Assembly (NCBI GenBank): GCA_029252195.1
Contig: JAQXBV010000082.1
Location: 1 to 64,000, forward strand
Length of the DNA: 64,000 nt
Reading direction: 5' to 3'
Source: Yoonia sp.
GTDB taxonomy: Bacteria; Pseudomonadota; Alphaproteobacteria; Rhodobacterales; Rhodobacteraceae
Part shown: positions 8,778-18,069 of the stretch, piece by piece
Position numbering within the stretch: the stretch's first letter is position 1
Layout of the letters: each line of letters begins with the position of its first letter
The notes under the pieces: generated by a model
Told to the model about the DNA's origin: nothing
The model's database searches: none
The model's input: only the letters and a program-made list of their open reading frames with translations
Made by a program: the position numbers and the translations under genes

Positions 8778-10122
8778 TCCGCACTGATCGGGTCCAGAAT
8801 CGCCACATCATAAAGACAGCGGCAAAGCTCAGCCCAACCACAAGGCCGAGCCAGAGCCCCACTGGCCCCACGCCAAGGGTGAAGGCCAAAACATAGGATG
8901 TCGGCATCCCGATTACCCAATAGCTGATCGTTGCGATGATCATCGGAACCGTGGTGTCTTGCACGCCGCGCAGCAAGCCTAGCGCCATGACCTGCATGGC
9001 ATCAACCACTTGAAACAGCGCCGCCATGGCAAGCAGCGCGACACCAACGATCAAGAGCATGTCCTTTTCCGGCTCGCTTGGGTCGATAAAGGCAGCAATC
9101 AGGGTCTCGGGGATGGCCAGAAACAAGGCGACAGTGACAAAAGCCACAACCGCCGACATCGCAATCGCCATGATCGCCCCGCGCCGCAGGTTTGGCTCGT
9201 CCTGCCGCCCGAGTGCACGCCCTGCCCGCACAGTCGCCGCTTGGCTAAATCCGATATGGATCATGAAGGTCAGGCTCGCCAGTTGGATCGCAATACCGTG
9301 TGCGGCCAGCTCGATCGCGCCGATCCAGCCCATCATGACGGCCGAGGCCGTAAACAGCCCCCCTTCCGCCAGTGACGTCAGCCCAATTGGCCAGCCTAAG
9401 CGGAACACACGCCAGAAAATCTCCCAATCGATTTTCCAGACGTTCTGCATCAGCTTATATTGAGGCAGCTTAGAAAGCCCGTACCAGACTAGCACGATCA
9501 CATTGCCCAGTGTAACGAGCAGCGACGCAATCGCCGCGCCTTCGATGCCCAATTCAGGCGCGCCCCAATTGCCGAAGATAAGCGCGTAGTTGACCACCGC
9601 ATTCATCATCGCCGTGCCAATCGTGGCCCAAAGGATCACGACCGTATGTTCCAGTGCCGCAAGATAGGATTTGAGCGTCATGACCAAAAGCGCGGGGATC
9701 ATCTGCCATGCAATGATGGTCAGATAGTCTTGAGCAGAAGCCGCAACAAACGGGTCCTGTCCAATCGCGATCAGGATCGGCTCGGCCCATAAAAACGGCA
9801 GGGTAAAAATGAACCCGTAGATGACCGAGAGCCACAGCCCCATACGGGTGACACGACGCACCTGACCCTCGTCGCCCGCCTCGGCTGCGGCCGCTACAAT
9901 CGGGGTCACAGAAAAGGCAAACCCCGCGCCCACAATGAAGGTCACAAAGAACAGCGAACTGGCGAGCGTCACAGCCGCCAGCGCCGTCACATCATACCAG
10001 CCAAGCATGATCGTATCGGTCATATGGATCGCAAACTGCGCCATGTTGGACGCGATGAGCGGCAAGCCAAGTTTGAGAATGGCGCTTCGGTGCGCCGCAT
10101 ATCTTTGCAATTCCATGTTCAT
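8743..10122 (-). CDS. MATE-family multidrug/cation efflux transporter
   Basis: A 459-residue inner-membrane protein with about twelve hydrophobic segments in two six-helix halves. The N-terminal motif LGLPLIASNMAQFAIHMTDTIMLGWYD and the repeated half beginning LGWPIGLTSLAEGGLFTASAVMMGW are typical of NorM-like MATE exporters, which use Na+ or H+ gradients to expel cationic compounds. It stands alone on the minus strand, divergent from the DUF2461 gene. Its end overlaps the aminotransferase by 35 nt tail to tail. The substrate is not predictable. Confidence 0.9.
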   Translation of the reverse strand: MNMELQRYAAHRSAILKLGLPLIASNMAQFAIHMTDTIMLGWYDVTALAAVTLASSLFFVTFIVGAGFAFSVTPIVAAAAEAGDEGQVRRVTRMGLWLSVIYGFIFTLPFLWAEPILIAIGQDPFVAASAQDYLTIIAWQMIPALLVMTLKSYLAALEHTVVILWATIGTAMMNAVVNYALIFGNWGAPELGIEGAAIASLLVTLGNVIVLVWYGLSKLPQYKLMQNVWKIDWEIFWRVFRLGWPIGLTSLAEGGLFTASAVMMGWIGAIELAAHGIAIQLASLTFMIHIGFSQAATVRAGRALGRQDEPNLRRGAIMAIAMSAVVAFVTVALFLAIPETLIAAFIDPSEPEKDMLLIVGVALLAMAALFQVVDAMQVMALGLLRGVQDTTVPMIIATISYWVIGMPTSYVLAFTLGVGPVGLWLGLVVGLSFAAVFMMWRFWTRSVRIKPLKSARQVA

Positions 10123-10177
10123 CCTGACAGGCTTAATCCTGTTATATGCCCCCGTCCAGCCTCAGGAAGCCACACCT

Positions 10178-10807
10178 ATGATCGCCACCGCCCAAGCGTT
10201 TTACAAAGCCCTTGCCGCCAACACTACGCGTGACTGGTGGGAGGACAATCGGGGGACCTATGACAAGGCGCTGAAACCTGCCGCACTTGCGTTGCTGGCA
10301 GAGATGACTGCCCCGCTGGCCGAGATCGCAGGCGAGCCTGTGAAGGGAAAGCTGTTTCGCCCGCACCGCGATGTGCGCTTCTCAAAGGACAAGATGCCCT
10401 ATAACACGCATCTTCATATGATGTGGACGATGCAGGTCGATGTCGCGGATGCGCCTGTGTTTTTCTTCGGGATCAATCTGGACAGTGTGACCGTCGGCGC
10501 GGGCCGCTGGGCGTTTGAAAAGCCGGTGCTTGAGACGTGGCGCAAGTTTGTCGATCTCGACACCAAACGGGTGATGGGGATCATTGAGGGGGTGCAGGCC
10601 CACGGGTATGGCTTGCGCGAGCCTGCCCTGAAACGGGTGCCCTCGGGCTTCGCCTCCGACCATCCGGCGGCGGATTTGTTGCGCATGAAGGGCTGCGTAG
10701 CAACCAAGGATATTGGCGCCCCGCAAGATATTGGTGCCGCATTGCGGGTGGCGTTCAAGCAGGCCGCCCCCCTGAATGCGCTTTTGTTGCAGATAGCCGA
10801 AGCCTAA
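10178..10807 (+). CDS. DUF2461 (TIGR02453) family protein
   Basis: A 209-residue cytoplasmic protein. Family landmarks are FYKALAANTTRDWWEDNRGTY (in the form F..L..N..R.WF..N...Y), FRPHRDVRFSKDKMPYNTHL, the FFFGINLDSVTVGAGRW block and the RVPSGFASDHPAADLLRMKG segment. DUF2461 proteins are common but uncharacterised. AGGAAG at 10164-10169 lies 8 nt before ATG10178, so the longer in-frame extension over the divergent MATE gene is rejected. It is followed by a 7-bp hairpin at 10850. Confidence 0.88.
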   Translation: MIATAQAFYKALAANTTRDWWEDNRGTYDKALKPAALALLAEMTAPLAEIAGEPVKGKLFRPHRDVRFSKDKMPYNTHLHMMWTMQVDVADAPVFFFGINLDSVTVGAGRWAFEKPVLETWRKFVDLDTKRVMGIIEGVQAHGYGLREPALKRVPSGFASDHPAADLLRMKGCVATKDIGAPQDIGAALRVAFKQAAPLNALLLQIAEA

Positions 10808-10849
10808 AGTGATCAGCTTGCAAAAACGTTCACCAACTCTGTGAGTTCT

Positions 10850-10871
10850 GAACGGGGTTTCTAACCCGTTC
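10850..10871 (+). terminator. Weak hairpin after DUF2461 gene, possible terminator
   Basis: GAACGGG (10850-10856) pairs with CCCGTTC (10865-10871) around an 8-nt loop, 43 nt beyond the DUF2461 stop. No T-run follows, so Rho-independent termination is uncertain. Confidence 0.3.
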
Positions 10872-11121
10872 TGGGTCCCGATAGGTCTCGTGAAAGTGAC
10901 CTAAATATTCAAGGACCTTTCGCTGCGTCATGCTCGAACTCAACAGATGAGGGCAAAAGCTGCAGTTCGCTTCATCCGCACCAAGGACTGCTTTGAGTTC
11001 ATCGTTTCAGGATCCACGTCCACCCCATTCTGGAGGTTGACGAACTGAACCGCTCTGTTGCCCGCCTTCAAGCATGCTCGTATTTTCGCGCAGCCTTAAC
11101 TCATACCTGAAGTTTTGGAGC
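10872..11121. other. Non-coding gap with no recognised feature
   Basis: About 250 nt between the DUF2461 gene and the double SnoaL gene. Short open stretches exist on both strands, but none has a ribosome binding site or a pattern I recognise. Because the next locus is decaying, this may hold the unreadable remains of former genes; I cannot demonstrate it. Confidence 0.3.
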
Positions 11122-12108
11122 TTAATGCAAGGACTTCATCCGCGCCAACACATCGAGGCCCTGCATGTTCAGGAAATGCAAAACGTCGATGAAAATCCAA
11201 TTTTCGGCCAATTTGTCACCGTCCCGCCGATACATATCGACAACCCGCATATCTGCAGGCTTCCCGCTTGCAGGTAGCCCCATGTAGCCGCCGGTTGATG
11301 TCAGCGTCAGGTTCGGCCAACCAAAGAACCCTCCAAAGTTCCCTTCTGCCAATCGGCAGACATGGCCGTTGAATTTGCGATCCGAGAGTTGGGTGCGAAA
11401 CGGTCTTTGATGCTGTTCAATATAGCGATCAATCGTGTAAGTCGCGCCAATGCCATCAGGCCCCCACCAGATCATATCGTCGTGCCAACATTGCGCCAGC
11501 TCATCTTGCGGCGTCAATTTACCTGCGGCATTGATGTCGCCTATCATGCGATTGATCAGCGCAAGCGTGTCATCGCCGCCAGCCACATCGGCATAAAGCA
11601 AGCCGTCATGAGTGGCAGGCCCTGGTTGCACCAAATGTTGGCCCGTCTGTGGTGGCAAAGGCTGAAGACCTGCTTGATGCATCAAATGGATCAGATCACA
11701 GAACAGAGCAGTCTCAACGATCTGACCATTCTCGACGCGGTTAAACTCGGCATAACGCAACATCGTAATCTTGCGGCTCGCGGGAATGCCCAAGAAAGGC
11801 GCGTCAAATAGGCCCATCAAATGACCCATTGAGACCACCCAAACCGACTTGAACCCGTCAATCTCGTTGTGCCCCGCAATGAAAATATCCTGCCTGCGCT
11901 GCACACGCTTCATTGACGCAAGGAACGGAGACCAGAACACTTCGGCCACGGCCCCAGCCCCGTTTTGCTCGTGAAACGGATGCATTCCGCGCCAATGCCA
12001 ATCAGATGACGTGCTCGTCGCCAAAACGTCTGCAACTGTCTCAGGCGTGGCTTTTGCCAAGGCGTCATAGTGGGCGCGCACCAGCGCCTTTTCAGCTTGG
12101 AAACTCAT
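11122..12108 (-). CDS. Tandem SnoaL/NTF2-like domain protein (ester cyclase family)
   Basis: A 328-residue protein made of two SnoaL-like cone folds. The first spans about residues 1-155 ([40 protein letters not shown]); the second about 185-320 ([38 protein letters not shown], ending [20 protein letters not shown]). Such folds bind or isomerise small cyclic or carbonyl compounds; the reaction here is unknown. The ATG overlaps the TGA of the upstream ABC permease (ATGA at 12105-12108), so it was the next gene of that transporter operon and probably acts on the transported compound. That permease is now disabled, leaving this gene an operon remnant. Confidence 0.75.
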   Translation of the reverse strand: MSFQAEKALVRAHYDALAKATPETVADVLATSTSSDWHWRGMHPFHEQNGAGAVAEVFWSPFLASMKRVQRRQDIFIAGHNEIDGFKSVWVVSMGHLMGLFDAPFLGIPASRKITMLRYAEFNRVENGQIVETALFCDLIHLMHQAGLQPLPPQTGQHLVQPGPATHDGLLYADVAGGDDTLALINRMIGDINAAGKLTPQDELAQCWHDDMIWWGPDGIGATYTIDRYIEQHQRPFRTQLSDRKFNGHVCRLAEGNFGGFFGWPNLTLTSTGGYMGLPASGKPADMRVVDMYRRDGDKLAENWIFIDVLHFLNMQGLDVLARMKSLH

Positions 12109-12663
12109 CCCTTTACGGCACCCGCAGTCAGGCCGGACACGATCTGACGCTGGAACACAAGGACCATAACAAACAATGGCGCTGTCACTGACACAACGGC
12201 AGAGACCGCAAACATCACATTTCCTTTTGTCTAGGTCGTGCCAAGGAAACTCGCAATTTTCGGGATCATCGTTTGGTTCTCTTTTGGCAGCAACATCGTC
12301 GTTACAGCAAAATCGTTATAGGCCAGCAAGAACGAGAACAAGCCCGCCGTAATCACACCCGGCCACATCACCGGAATGATCACGTGGCGGAATGCCTGAA
12401 ACCGATTGCAGCCGTCCACCATGGCGCTCTCATCCAAATCCTGCGGGATGTTCTTGAAGAACGAATGCAGCATCCAAAGCGTGAAAGGTTGGTTGATCGC
12501 AATCAGCACGATAATCGCTGTCGGCAAATGACCCCACATATTGAGCTTAAAAAACACAGGCAAATAGCCCGACACCAACGTGATCTGCGGCAAGGCACGG
12601 AACACAAGTGCGATGATCAAAAACCAGAACGCATAACGGTAGGTTGAGCGTGACAACGCGTAC
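12105..12663 (-). pseudogene. Decayed carbohydrate ABC transporter permease (MalG type)
   Basis: The minus strand encodes the last roughly 186 residues of a MalG-family inner-membrane permease, whose normal length is about 280. Homologous sequence starts abruptly at YALSRSTYRYAFWFL near 12663, so the N-terminal third is missing. The EAA loop with its DGCNRFQAFRHVIIP motif and the family ending [15 protein letters not shown] are intact. An in-frame TAG at 12231-12233 interrupts the gene after FLGTT, where relatives carry Gln (CAG to TAG is one transition). Two independent lesions mean it cannot make a working permease. The TGA at 12105-12107 overlaps the SnoaL ATG. Confidence 0.85.
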
Positions 12664-12944
12664 CTGAAACAAGCGAGACAAATTCAATAGTTTTTGTTAT
12701 GAGCGCGCGAATTGATCACTGTTCTCTGCGTTTCCAGGAAGTCCGAATTGCCTGTTGAGGAGCAGTGTCGTTGTTTATGTTTGGTTGAGGCACAGAAAAT
12801 CGGCCGATTGGTCTCGAAGCCGCCATTTGCTACGGCGGCACGGACCGTTCAAAAACGACATTTTCTGGAACGGCTATTCTGCATGTCGCTACAGCATGCC
12901 AAATCTCCACCCCATGCCGCCACCCGCAACACCGTAGGATGGTT
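12664..12944. other. Non-coding spacer beside a deletion breakpoint
   Basis: 281 nt between the truncated 5' end of the permease pseudogene and the stop of the epimerase. No reading frame here has a plausible start, binding site or family pattern. The other transporter genes (second permease, binding protein, ATPase) would be expected here and are absent. It appears to be debris or foreign DNA joined at a deletion point; I see no terminal repeats or transposase fragments I can name. Confidence 0.4.
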
Positions 12945-13829
12945 TTAACCCATCTGCCCCCGCCAGCCGTGTTTGGGCGCAAAGCCGACCATCTTTTTGG
13001 CTTTGCTGATGTCGTAAAACGTCTCGAACTCTCCCATCTGGCGGGTTTGGTGCACGCCTTGGTAAAACTCTGCCATGACCTCGGCACTGGTTGCACCGAC
13101 GGATGTGTCCTCATTAGCCACGTTAAAAATCTGATAGCCAAGCCCGTCGGTTTTCAGACAGCAATCCACCATATGCCCCAAATCACGCGCGTCGATATAG
13201 GCAAAGATGTTGCGGCGGCGTAGGCTTGCGTTGGTCTCGTAGGCGGGGAAATCCCGTGCGTATTCATGGGGTTCAATCACGTTATTGATTCGCAGCCCGT
13301 AAATATCGATACCTGTGCGCGCCTGAAATGACTTGGCCGTCATCTCGTTGCAGACCTTTGACATCGCGTAGCTGTCATGCGGCACCGTGGGGTGGTCTTC
13401 GTCGATCGGCACATAGGCGGGTTTGATTTCGCCATCGGCAAAACAGACCGCATAAGTCGTCTCGGAGGAGGCAAAGATCACCTTGGGAATGCCCAGCTTC
13501 ACCGCCGCCTCAATGACGTTGTAGGTGGTCTGGGTATTCGCCTTAAAGCATTCACCGTCAGTGCCGATCATCACGCGCGGCACAGCTGCAAAATGCACAA
13601 CCGCGTCGTATTTCGGCACGCCCATGCCCTTGTCCAGTTCGTCAAAATCCACGAATTGTGACATGGCCCCGATCACCTGACCAAAGTCCATCAGATCGAC
13701 GAGCAACTCGTTGGTGCCGTCCCCCGACAGGGTCTGGTCGGCGTTAATAACGTGATGCCCCTGCGCCCGCAGATAGGCGATTGCATGCCTGCCAGCCTTG
13801 CCGCTGCCGCCTGTGAAAAATACGCGCAT
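12945..13829 (-). CDS. NAD-dependent epimerase/dehydratase, extended SDR family
   Basis: A 294-residue Rossmann enzyme. The dinucleotide motif is GGSGKAG at residues 7-13; the NAG-type segment is VVHFAAVPR; the active-site Tyr-Lys pair lies in DSYAMSKVCNE. This is the extended SDR pattern of nucleotide-sugar or free-sugar epimerases and dehydrogenases. AGGAG lies 5 nt before the ATG at 13829. It is 9 nt downstream of the 2-hydroxyacid dehydrogenase gene and shares its direction, so the two form an operon, probably part of the carbohydrate catabolic locus whose transporter has decayed. The substrate is unknown. Confidence 0.85.
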   Translation of the reverse strand: MRVFFTGGSGKAGRHAIAYLRAQGHHVINADQTLSGDGTNELLVDLMDFGQVIGAMSQFVDFDELDKGMGVPKYDAVVHFAAVPRVMIGTDGECFKANTQTTYNVIEAAVKLGIPKVIFASSETTYAVCFADGEIKPAYVPIDEDHPTVPHDSYAMSKVCNEMTAKSFQARTGIDIYGLRINNVIEPHEYARDFPAYETNASLRRRNIFAYIDARDLGHMVDCCLKTDGLGYQIFNVANEDTSVGATSAEVMAEFYQGVHQTRQMGEFETFYDISKAKKMVGFAPKHGWRGQMG

Positions 13830-13838
13830 GAGGTTCTC

Positions 13839-14798
13839 CTATGCCAGAACGTTGATGGGATTGCCCGCGGTCCAAGCCGCGATGGCGGCCACGGTTTCGC
13901 GGTAAAAGACAGTGAAAGTCGCCTCGGTCGTATAACCCAAATGGGGTGTGAGCAAGAGGTTGCCCGCGCCGATCAGGTCGACATCCCGCAAGGGGTCGTT
14001 TGCGGGAAGCGGCTCAATGTCAAACACATCTAGCCCCGCCATTGCGGGTTTCCCTGCACGAAGCCCCGCCAAAAGCGCCGTCGTATCCACGATCGGCCCG
14101 CGAGAGGTATTGATGAACACCTGCCCCGCTTTTGCAGCAGCAAAGGCCTCTGCGCCGATAAGACCCTCACTGCGCGCGGAGAGGACCAGATGGACCGTGG
14201 CCACATCGGCGGCGGCCATCAGATCGGTCAAGCTGTCCATGCGCGTCACGCCCACCTCATCGGCCCGCTCTTGGGTCAGGTTCTGCGACCATGCGCAGAC
14301 GGACATGCCAAAGGCACGGCCCAAAACTGCCATTTGCGCGCCGATATTGCCCAAGCCAATCACGCCCAAGGTCAACCCCGCGAGGTCGCGCCCCAGTCCC
14401 GTCTGCCAGCCTGCCGCACCGTGCAGGCTCGCGACCTCTGGCATCAGGCGGCGGTTGAGCGCCAACATCATCAAGGTCGCAAGTTCGGAGGTTGTCGTCT
14501 TGCGGCTGGCCGTGCCGCTGACGGTGATGCCAGCAGTCTTTGCCGCATGTAGGTCAATTGCTGCGTTTTTCGGCCCCGAAGTGACGATCAGTTTGAGACG
14601 GGACAAATCCGCAATCAGGCTTGCGGGCATCGGCGTGCGCTCGCGCATCAGGCAGATAACATCAAAGGGCTTCAGCCGATCGACCAAGGCCGCGTGATCG
14701 GTGATCGTATCCGCGAAAACCGTCACATCCTCATAGGCCGACCAATCGGCCAAGCGCAAAGCAGCCCCTGCGTAATCATCCAGAATTGCAATTTTCAT
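13839..14798 (-). CDS. D-2-hydroxyacid dehydrogenase family protein
   Basis: A 319-residue NAD-dependent oxidoreductase of the D-isomer 2-hydroxyacid dehydrogenase family. The nucleotide-binding motif is GVIGLGNIGAQMAVLGRAFG. The catalytic triad is visible as Arg (INTSRGPIVDT), Glu (VFDIEPLP) and His (LLTPHLGYTT). AGGGAG sits 6 nt ahead of ATG14798; the ATG two codons earlier overlaps that site and is rejected. It heads an operon with the SDR epimerase. Physiologically it may reduce or oxidise a sugar-acid intermediate, but the specificity cannot be read from the sequence. Confidence 0.9.
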   Translation of the reverse strand: MKIAILDDYAGAALRLADWSAYEDVTVFADTITDHAALVDRLKPFDVICLMRERTPMPASLIADLSRLKLIVTSGPKNAAIDLHAAKTAGITVSGTASRKTTTSELATLMMLALNRRLMPEVASLHGAAGWQTGLGRDLAGLTLGVIGLGNIGAQMAVLGRAFGMSVCAWSQNLTQERADEVGVTRMDSLTDLMAAADVATVHLVLSARSEGLIGAEAFAAAKAGQVFINTSRGPIVDTTALLAGLRAGKPAMAGLDVFDIEPLPANDPLRDVDLIGAGNLLLTPHLGYTTEATFTVFYRETVAAIAAWTAGNPINVLA

Positions 14799-14947
14799 GA
14801 CCATCTCCCTTTAACCTTAGAAAGCGTGAATAACGCCGAAATGCAACCGCATCTGCGCCCCCAATATGCATTTGCGGACGTGCCCCCTTTTACTAGCCCC
14901 GCCGCCCTGCCATACTGCGCCAAACATCAAGAAATGAGCAGCACCAC

Positions 14948-16906
14948 ATGACAAACGATCTTTTGTCCACCAAAAGCGCCGATGACTATAACGCCGCCTC
15001 GATTGAGGTGTTGGAGGATATGGAACACGTCCGCCTGCGCCCGGGGATGTATATCGGGGGCAAGGATGAACGCGCGCTGCACCATATGGTGGCCGAGATC
15101 ATCGACAACTCGATGGACGAAGCGGTGGCAGGGCACGCCACATGGATCGAGGTCGAGCTGCACGGAAACGGCCATGTGACGGTGCGCGACAACGGGCGGG
15201 GCATCCCGACAGGGCCGCACCCGAAACAACCGACAAAATCGGCGCTTGAGATCGTCTTTTGCACGCTGAACGCGGGCGGCAAATTTTCCGGCGACAGCTA
15301 TCAGACATCGGGCGGCTTGCACGGGGTTGGCTCTTCGGTCGTGAACGCGCTGTCGGATTATCTGCGGGTCGAGGTCGCGCAGAACAAAGAACTCTTCATG
15401 ATGGAATTCTCCAAAGGGGTGCCGCAAGCGCCCTTGGCCAAAATCGGAGCGGCCCCCAATCGGCGCGGCACCTCCGTCAGCTTTCACCCCGATCCCGAGA
15501 TTTTCGGCAAGCTGACGCTAAAGCCCGCGACATTGTTCCGCATGGCCCGCTCCAAGGCCTATTTGTTCTCGGGCGTCGAAATCCGCTGGAAAACCGAAAT
15601 CAACGACGAAACGACGCCACTTGCCGCGACCTTCAAATTCCCGGGCGGCCTGTCGGATTATCTGGGCGAGCGGCTGGGCAAATCGACCGTCTATGCGGAC
15701 AAGCCCTTCGCGGGCACTGTGTCGTTCCAAGACAAATTCCAAGTCCCAGGCAAGGTCGAATGGGCGATCAACTGGACCCCTGCCCGCGACGGCTTCATGC
15801 AATCCTATTGTAACACCGTGCCCACGCCCGAGGGTGGGACGCATGAGGCGGGGTTCTGGTCCGCGATCCTTAAGGGGATCAAGGCCTATGGCGAACGGGT
15901 GAACAACAAGAAAGCCGCGCAAATCACCCGCGAAGACCTGACGACGGGCGGCTGTGCGCTGGTCTCCTGCTTTATCCGCGAACCTGAATTTGTGGGCCAG
16001 ACCAAGGACCGCTTGGCCACGACAGACGCCCAGCGCATGGTTGAACTCGCGGTGCGCGACCACTTCGACAACTGGCTGGCGGCAGATACAAAAGCCGCAG
16101 GCGCGATCCTTGATTTTCTGGTGCTGCGCGCCGAAGAACGGATGCGCCGCAAGCAAGAAAAAGAGACCGCGCGCAAGACGGCCACCAAAAAGCTGCGCTT
16201 GCCAGGCAAACTGACCGATTGTTCGTCCAAGGACCGCGCGGGAACCGAGCTTTTCATCGTCGAGGGCGACAGCGCGGGCGGCTCTGGCAAGGGCGCGCGC
16301 AACCGTGTGAACCAAGCGCTTTTGCCGCTCAAGGGCAAGATTTTGAACGTGCTGGGCGCGGCCTCCAACAAAATCAACACCAACGCCGAGATCAACGATC
16401 TTTGCGAGGCATTGGGCGTGGGCATGGGGACCAAATTTAACGTCGACGACCTGCGCTATGAAAAGATCATCATCATGACCGACGCGGACGTGGACGGGGC
16501 GCATATCGCCTCCCTGCTCATGACGTTCTTTTTCACCCAGATGCGCCCGCTGATTGACAACGGGCACCTGTATCTGGCCTGCCCGCCGCTCTACCGGCTG
16601 ACGCAAGGGGCGCACCGCCTCTATGTGACCGATGATGCCGCCAAAGACGCGGCAATGGCGAAAGGGCTTGGTGGCAAAGGTAAAATCGACGTGCAACGCT
16701 TTAAGGGCTTGGGCGAGATGGACGCCAAAGACCTCAAAGAAACGACAATGGACCCCACGACGCGCAAACTCATCCGCGTGACGATTGCTGACGAAGAACC
16801 AGGAGATACGGCCGATCTGGTGGAGCGCCTGATGGGGAAGAAGCCGGAACTGCGCTATCAATACATTCAGGAGAACGCGCAGTTCGTCGAGGAGTTGGAT
16901 GTTTAG
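14948..16906 (+). CDS. parE: DNA topoisomerase IV subunit B
   Basis: A 652-residue ATPase subunit of topoisomerase IV, which decatenates daughter chromosomes with ParC. The GHKL ATPase region has RPGMYIGG, the Mg-binding Asn in IDNSMDEAVAG, DNGRGIP and the GGLHGVG lid. The TOPRIM domain has EGDSAGGSGKGARNR near residue 439 and the acidic TDADVDGAH near 512. The C-terminal region carries QRFKGLGEMDAKDLKETTMDP. Length is normal for ParE, shorter than GyrB, and the FDNWL/AEERMRRKQEKETAR middle is ParE-like. It is preceded by a 150-nt gap divergent from the dehydrogenase operon. Confidence 0.96.
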   Translation: MTNDLLSTKSADDYNAASIEVLEDMEHVRLRPGMYIGGKDERALHHMVAEIIDNSMDEAVAGHATWIEVELHGNGHVTVRDNGRGIPTGPHPKQPTKSALEIVFCTLNAGGKFSGDSYQTSGGLHGVGSSVVNALSDYLRVEVAQNKELFMMEFSKGVPQAPLAKIGAAPNRRGTSVSFHPDPEIFGKLTLKPATLFRMARSKAYLFSGVEIRWKTEINDETTPLAATFKFPGGLSDYLGERLGKSTVYADKPFAGTVSFQDKFQVPGKVEWAINWTPARDGFMQSYCNTVPTPEGGTHEAGFWSAILKGIKAYGERVNNKKAAQITREDLTTGGCALVSCFIREPEFVGQTKDRLATTDAQRMVELAVRDHFDNWLAADTKAAGAILDFLVLRAEERMRRKQEKETARKTATKKLRLPGKLTDCSSKDRAGTELFIVEGDSAGGSGKGARNRVNQALLPLKGKILNVLGAASNKINTNAEINDLCEALGVGMGTKFNVDDLRYEKIIIMTDADVDGAHIASLLMTFFFTQMRPLIDNGHLYLACPPLYRLTQGAHRLYVTDDAAKDAAMAKGLGGKGKIDVQRFKGLGEMDAKDLKETTMDPTTRKLIRVTIADEEPGDTADLVERLMGKKPELRYQYIQENAQFVEELDV

Positions 16907-16963
16907 GGCTTGAGCGCACCAACCTATAGTTGCATGTTGGAGAAAATTGATTGAAGCTTAATC

Positions 16964-17569
16964 ATGCGCAAAGTTTTTTCTTCACTGCTCTTCGTATTCG
17001 CGTCCACAACATCCACCGTAGCTCAGGAAGAGTGCAAAACTATTACAGACGATAGTGCCCGCTTAAGCTGCTATGACGTCGCCTTTGGTGCGTTGGAAAC
17101 TGATACGGTTGCTGTTGAAGACAATGGCAAGTGGATTGTTAGAACAGACGTATCTCCACTTACTGATGATAAGAACGTTTTCCTGTCTTTGCAGAGTGAA
17201 AATGAAGTCCCGGGAAAATATGGCGGTCGAGGGAAGGGTGTAATCTGGCTACGCTGTATGGAAAACACGACAGCCGTATTAATTAACTTCAACAATCATT
17301 TTATGAGTGATCACGCTGGCGGGGGAACAGTCGAGTTTCGTCGCGACGATAGTCCTTTGTATAAATCTCGTATGAATGAAAGCAACGACAACAGCTCTCT
17401 GGGACTTTGGAACGGCGGCAATGCTATTCCATTCATCAAGGGTTTACTCGGGACAAAGCAACTCATAGTGCGTGCTACGCCATTCCCAGAAAGCGCAATT
17501 ACTTTAACCTTCGACGTTACCGGAGTCGACAACGCGATCACTGAACTTAGGGAAACATGTAGCTGGTGA
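16964..17569 (+). CDS. TagO/VasI-like periplasmic protein, orphan
   Basis: A 201-residue exported protein with a signal peptide (MRKVFSSLLFVFASTTSTVAQ). The pattern that follows matches the TagO/VasI family of type VI secretion-associated proteins: CKTITDDSARLSCYDVAFG, GKWIVRTDVSPLTDDKNVFLSL, LRCMENTTAVLI, an RRDDSP strand, LGLWNGGNAIPFIKGLLG, and the ending LRETCSW. No other type VI component is nearby. Similar genes also occur singly and in mobile elements. Codon choice is richer in A/T than in parE next door, which suggests later arrival. The ribosome binding site is weak, and the role outside a T6SS is unknown. Confidence 0.65.
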   Translation: MRKVFSSLLFVFASTTSTVAQEECKTITDDSARLSCYDVAFGALETDTVAVEDNGKWIVRTDVSPLTDDKNVFLSLQSENEVPGKYGGRGKGVIWLRCMENTTAVLINFNNHFMSDHAGGGTVEFRRDDSPLYKSRMNESNDNSSLGLWNGGNAIPFIKGLLGTKQLIVRATPFPESAITLTFDVTGVDNAITELRETCSW

Positions 17570-17611
17570 GAAAAGCTTAACTCCCTATAACTAGCGAGCG
17601 GCACACCGCCC

Positions 17612-18001
17612 CTACTCCTGCACACTCTCCAGATACTCCGTCAGCGCCAGCAACTCACTCGGCACTGGCGTGCCGATCCCTTCTTTCTCGACGATCACCG
17701 TTTCGCCCATGCCGAATGCGCCGAACTCTGGCATGGCGGCGGAGAAGTGGGGCGCGCGGGACAGGCCGTCGATGGTGGACATCACGTAGTCGGTCGGGAA
17801 CTCGCCGTTATAGCGCTGCGTCAGCGTCGTCAGGTCGGGCGGCATTTTGATCAGGACGTCGGCCATTTCGCCCGTCCCTTTGGCATCAAACCCGTGGCAG
17901 GAGGCGCAGTTGTCCATGAAGGCTTGCTTGCCAGTTGGCTGCTCTGGCACATCAATGCAGGCGGTCAGGGCGAGTGCTACGACAATGCTCAATTTTTTCA
18001 T
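17612..18001 (-). CDS. Class I c-type cytochrome, lipid-anchored
   Basis: A 129-residue protein. The signal peptide ends in a lipobox with LTAC and Cys15, so it should be membrane-anchored in the periplasm. The haem-attachment motif CASCH is at residues 32-36, with His36 as axial ligand; candidate distal methionines lie in AAMPEFG and FGMGE. The C-terminal helix ELLALTEYLESVQ is standard for cytochrome c. The redox partner is unknown. It is a single gene between the TagO-like gene and the DUF3047 gene. Confidence 0.88.
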   Translation of the reverse strand: MKKLSIVVALALTACIDVPEQPTGKQAFMDNCASCHGFDAKGTGEMADVLIKMPPDLTTLTQRYNGEFPTDYVMSTIDGLSRAPHFSAAMPEFGAFGMGETVIVEKEGIGTPVPSELLALTEYLESVQE

Positions 18002-18069
18002 AGGGAAGTCCTCCGCTCGTGTTTTTTTACCACGATAGCGGAGGCCCCGTTGTTAGGCCATGACGTAAA

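Noticed and set aside
10808-11121. Transposase remnant in the gap after the DUF2461 gene
   Set aside because: Short translated stretches gave no transposase motif and no terminal repeats were seen.
15518-16861. Long minus-strand open frame of 447 codons opposite parE
   Set aside because: It is an antisense shadow; parE on the other strand has every expected motif.
16964-17569. A type VI secretion locus around the TagO-like gene
   Set aside because: Neighbours are parE, a cytochrome and DUF3047; no T6SS core gene is within the window.
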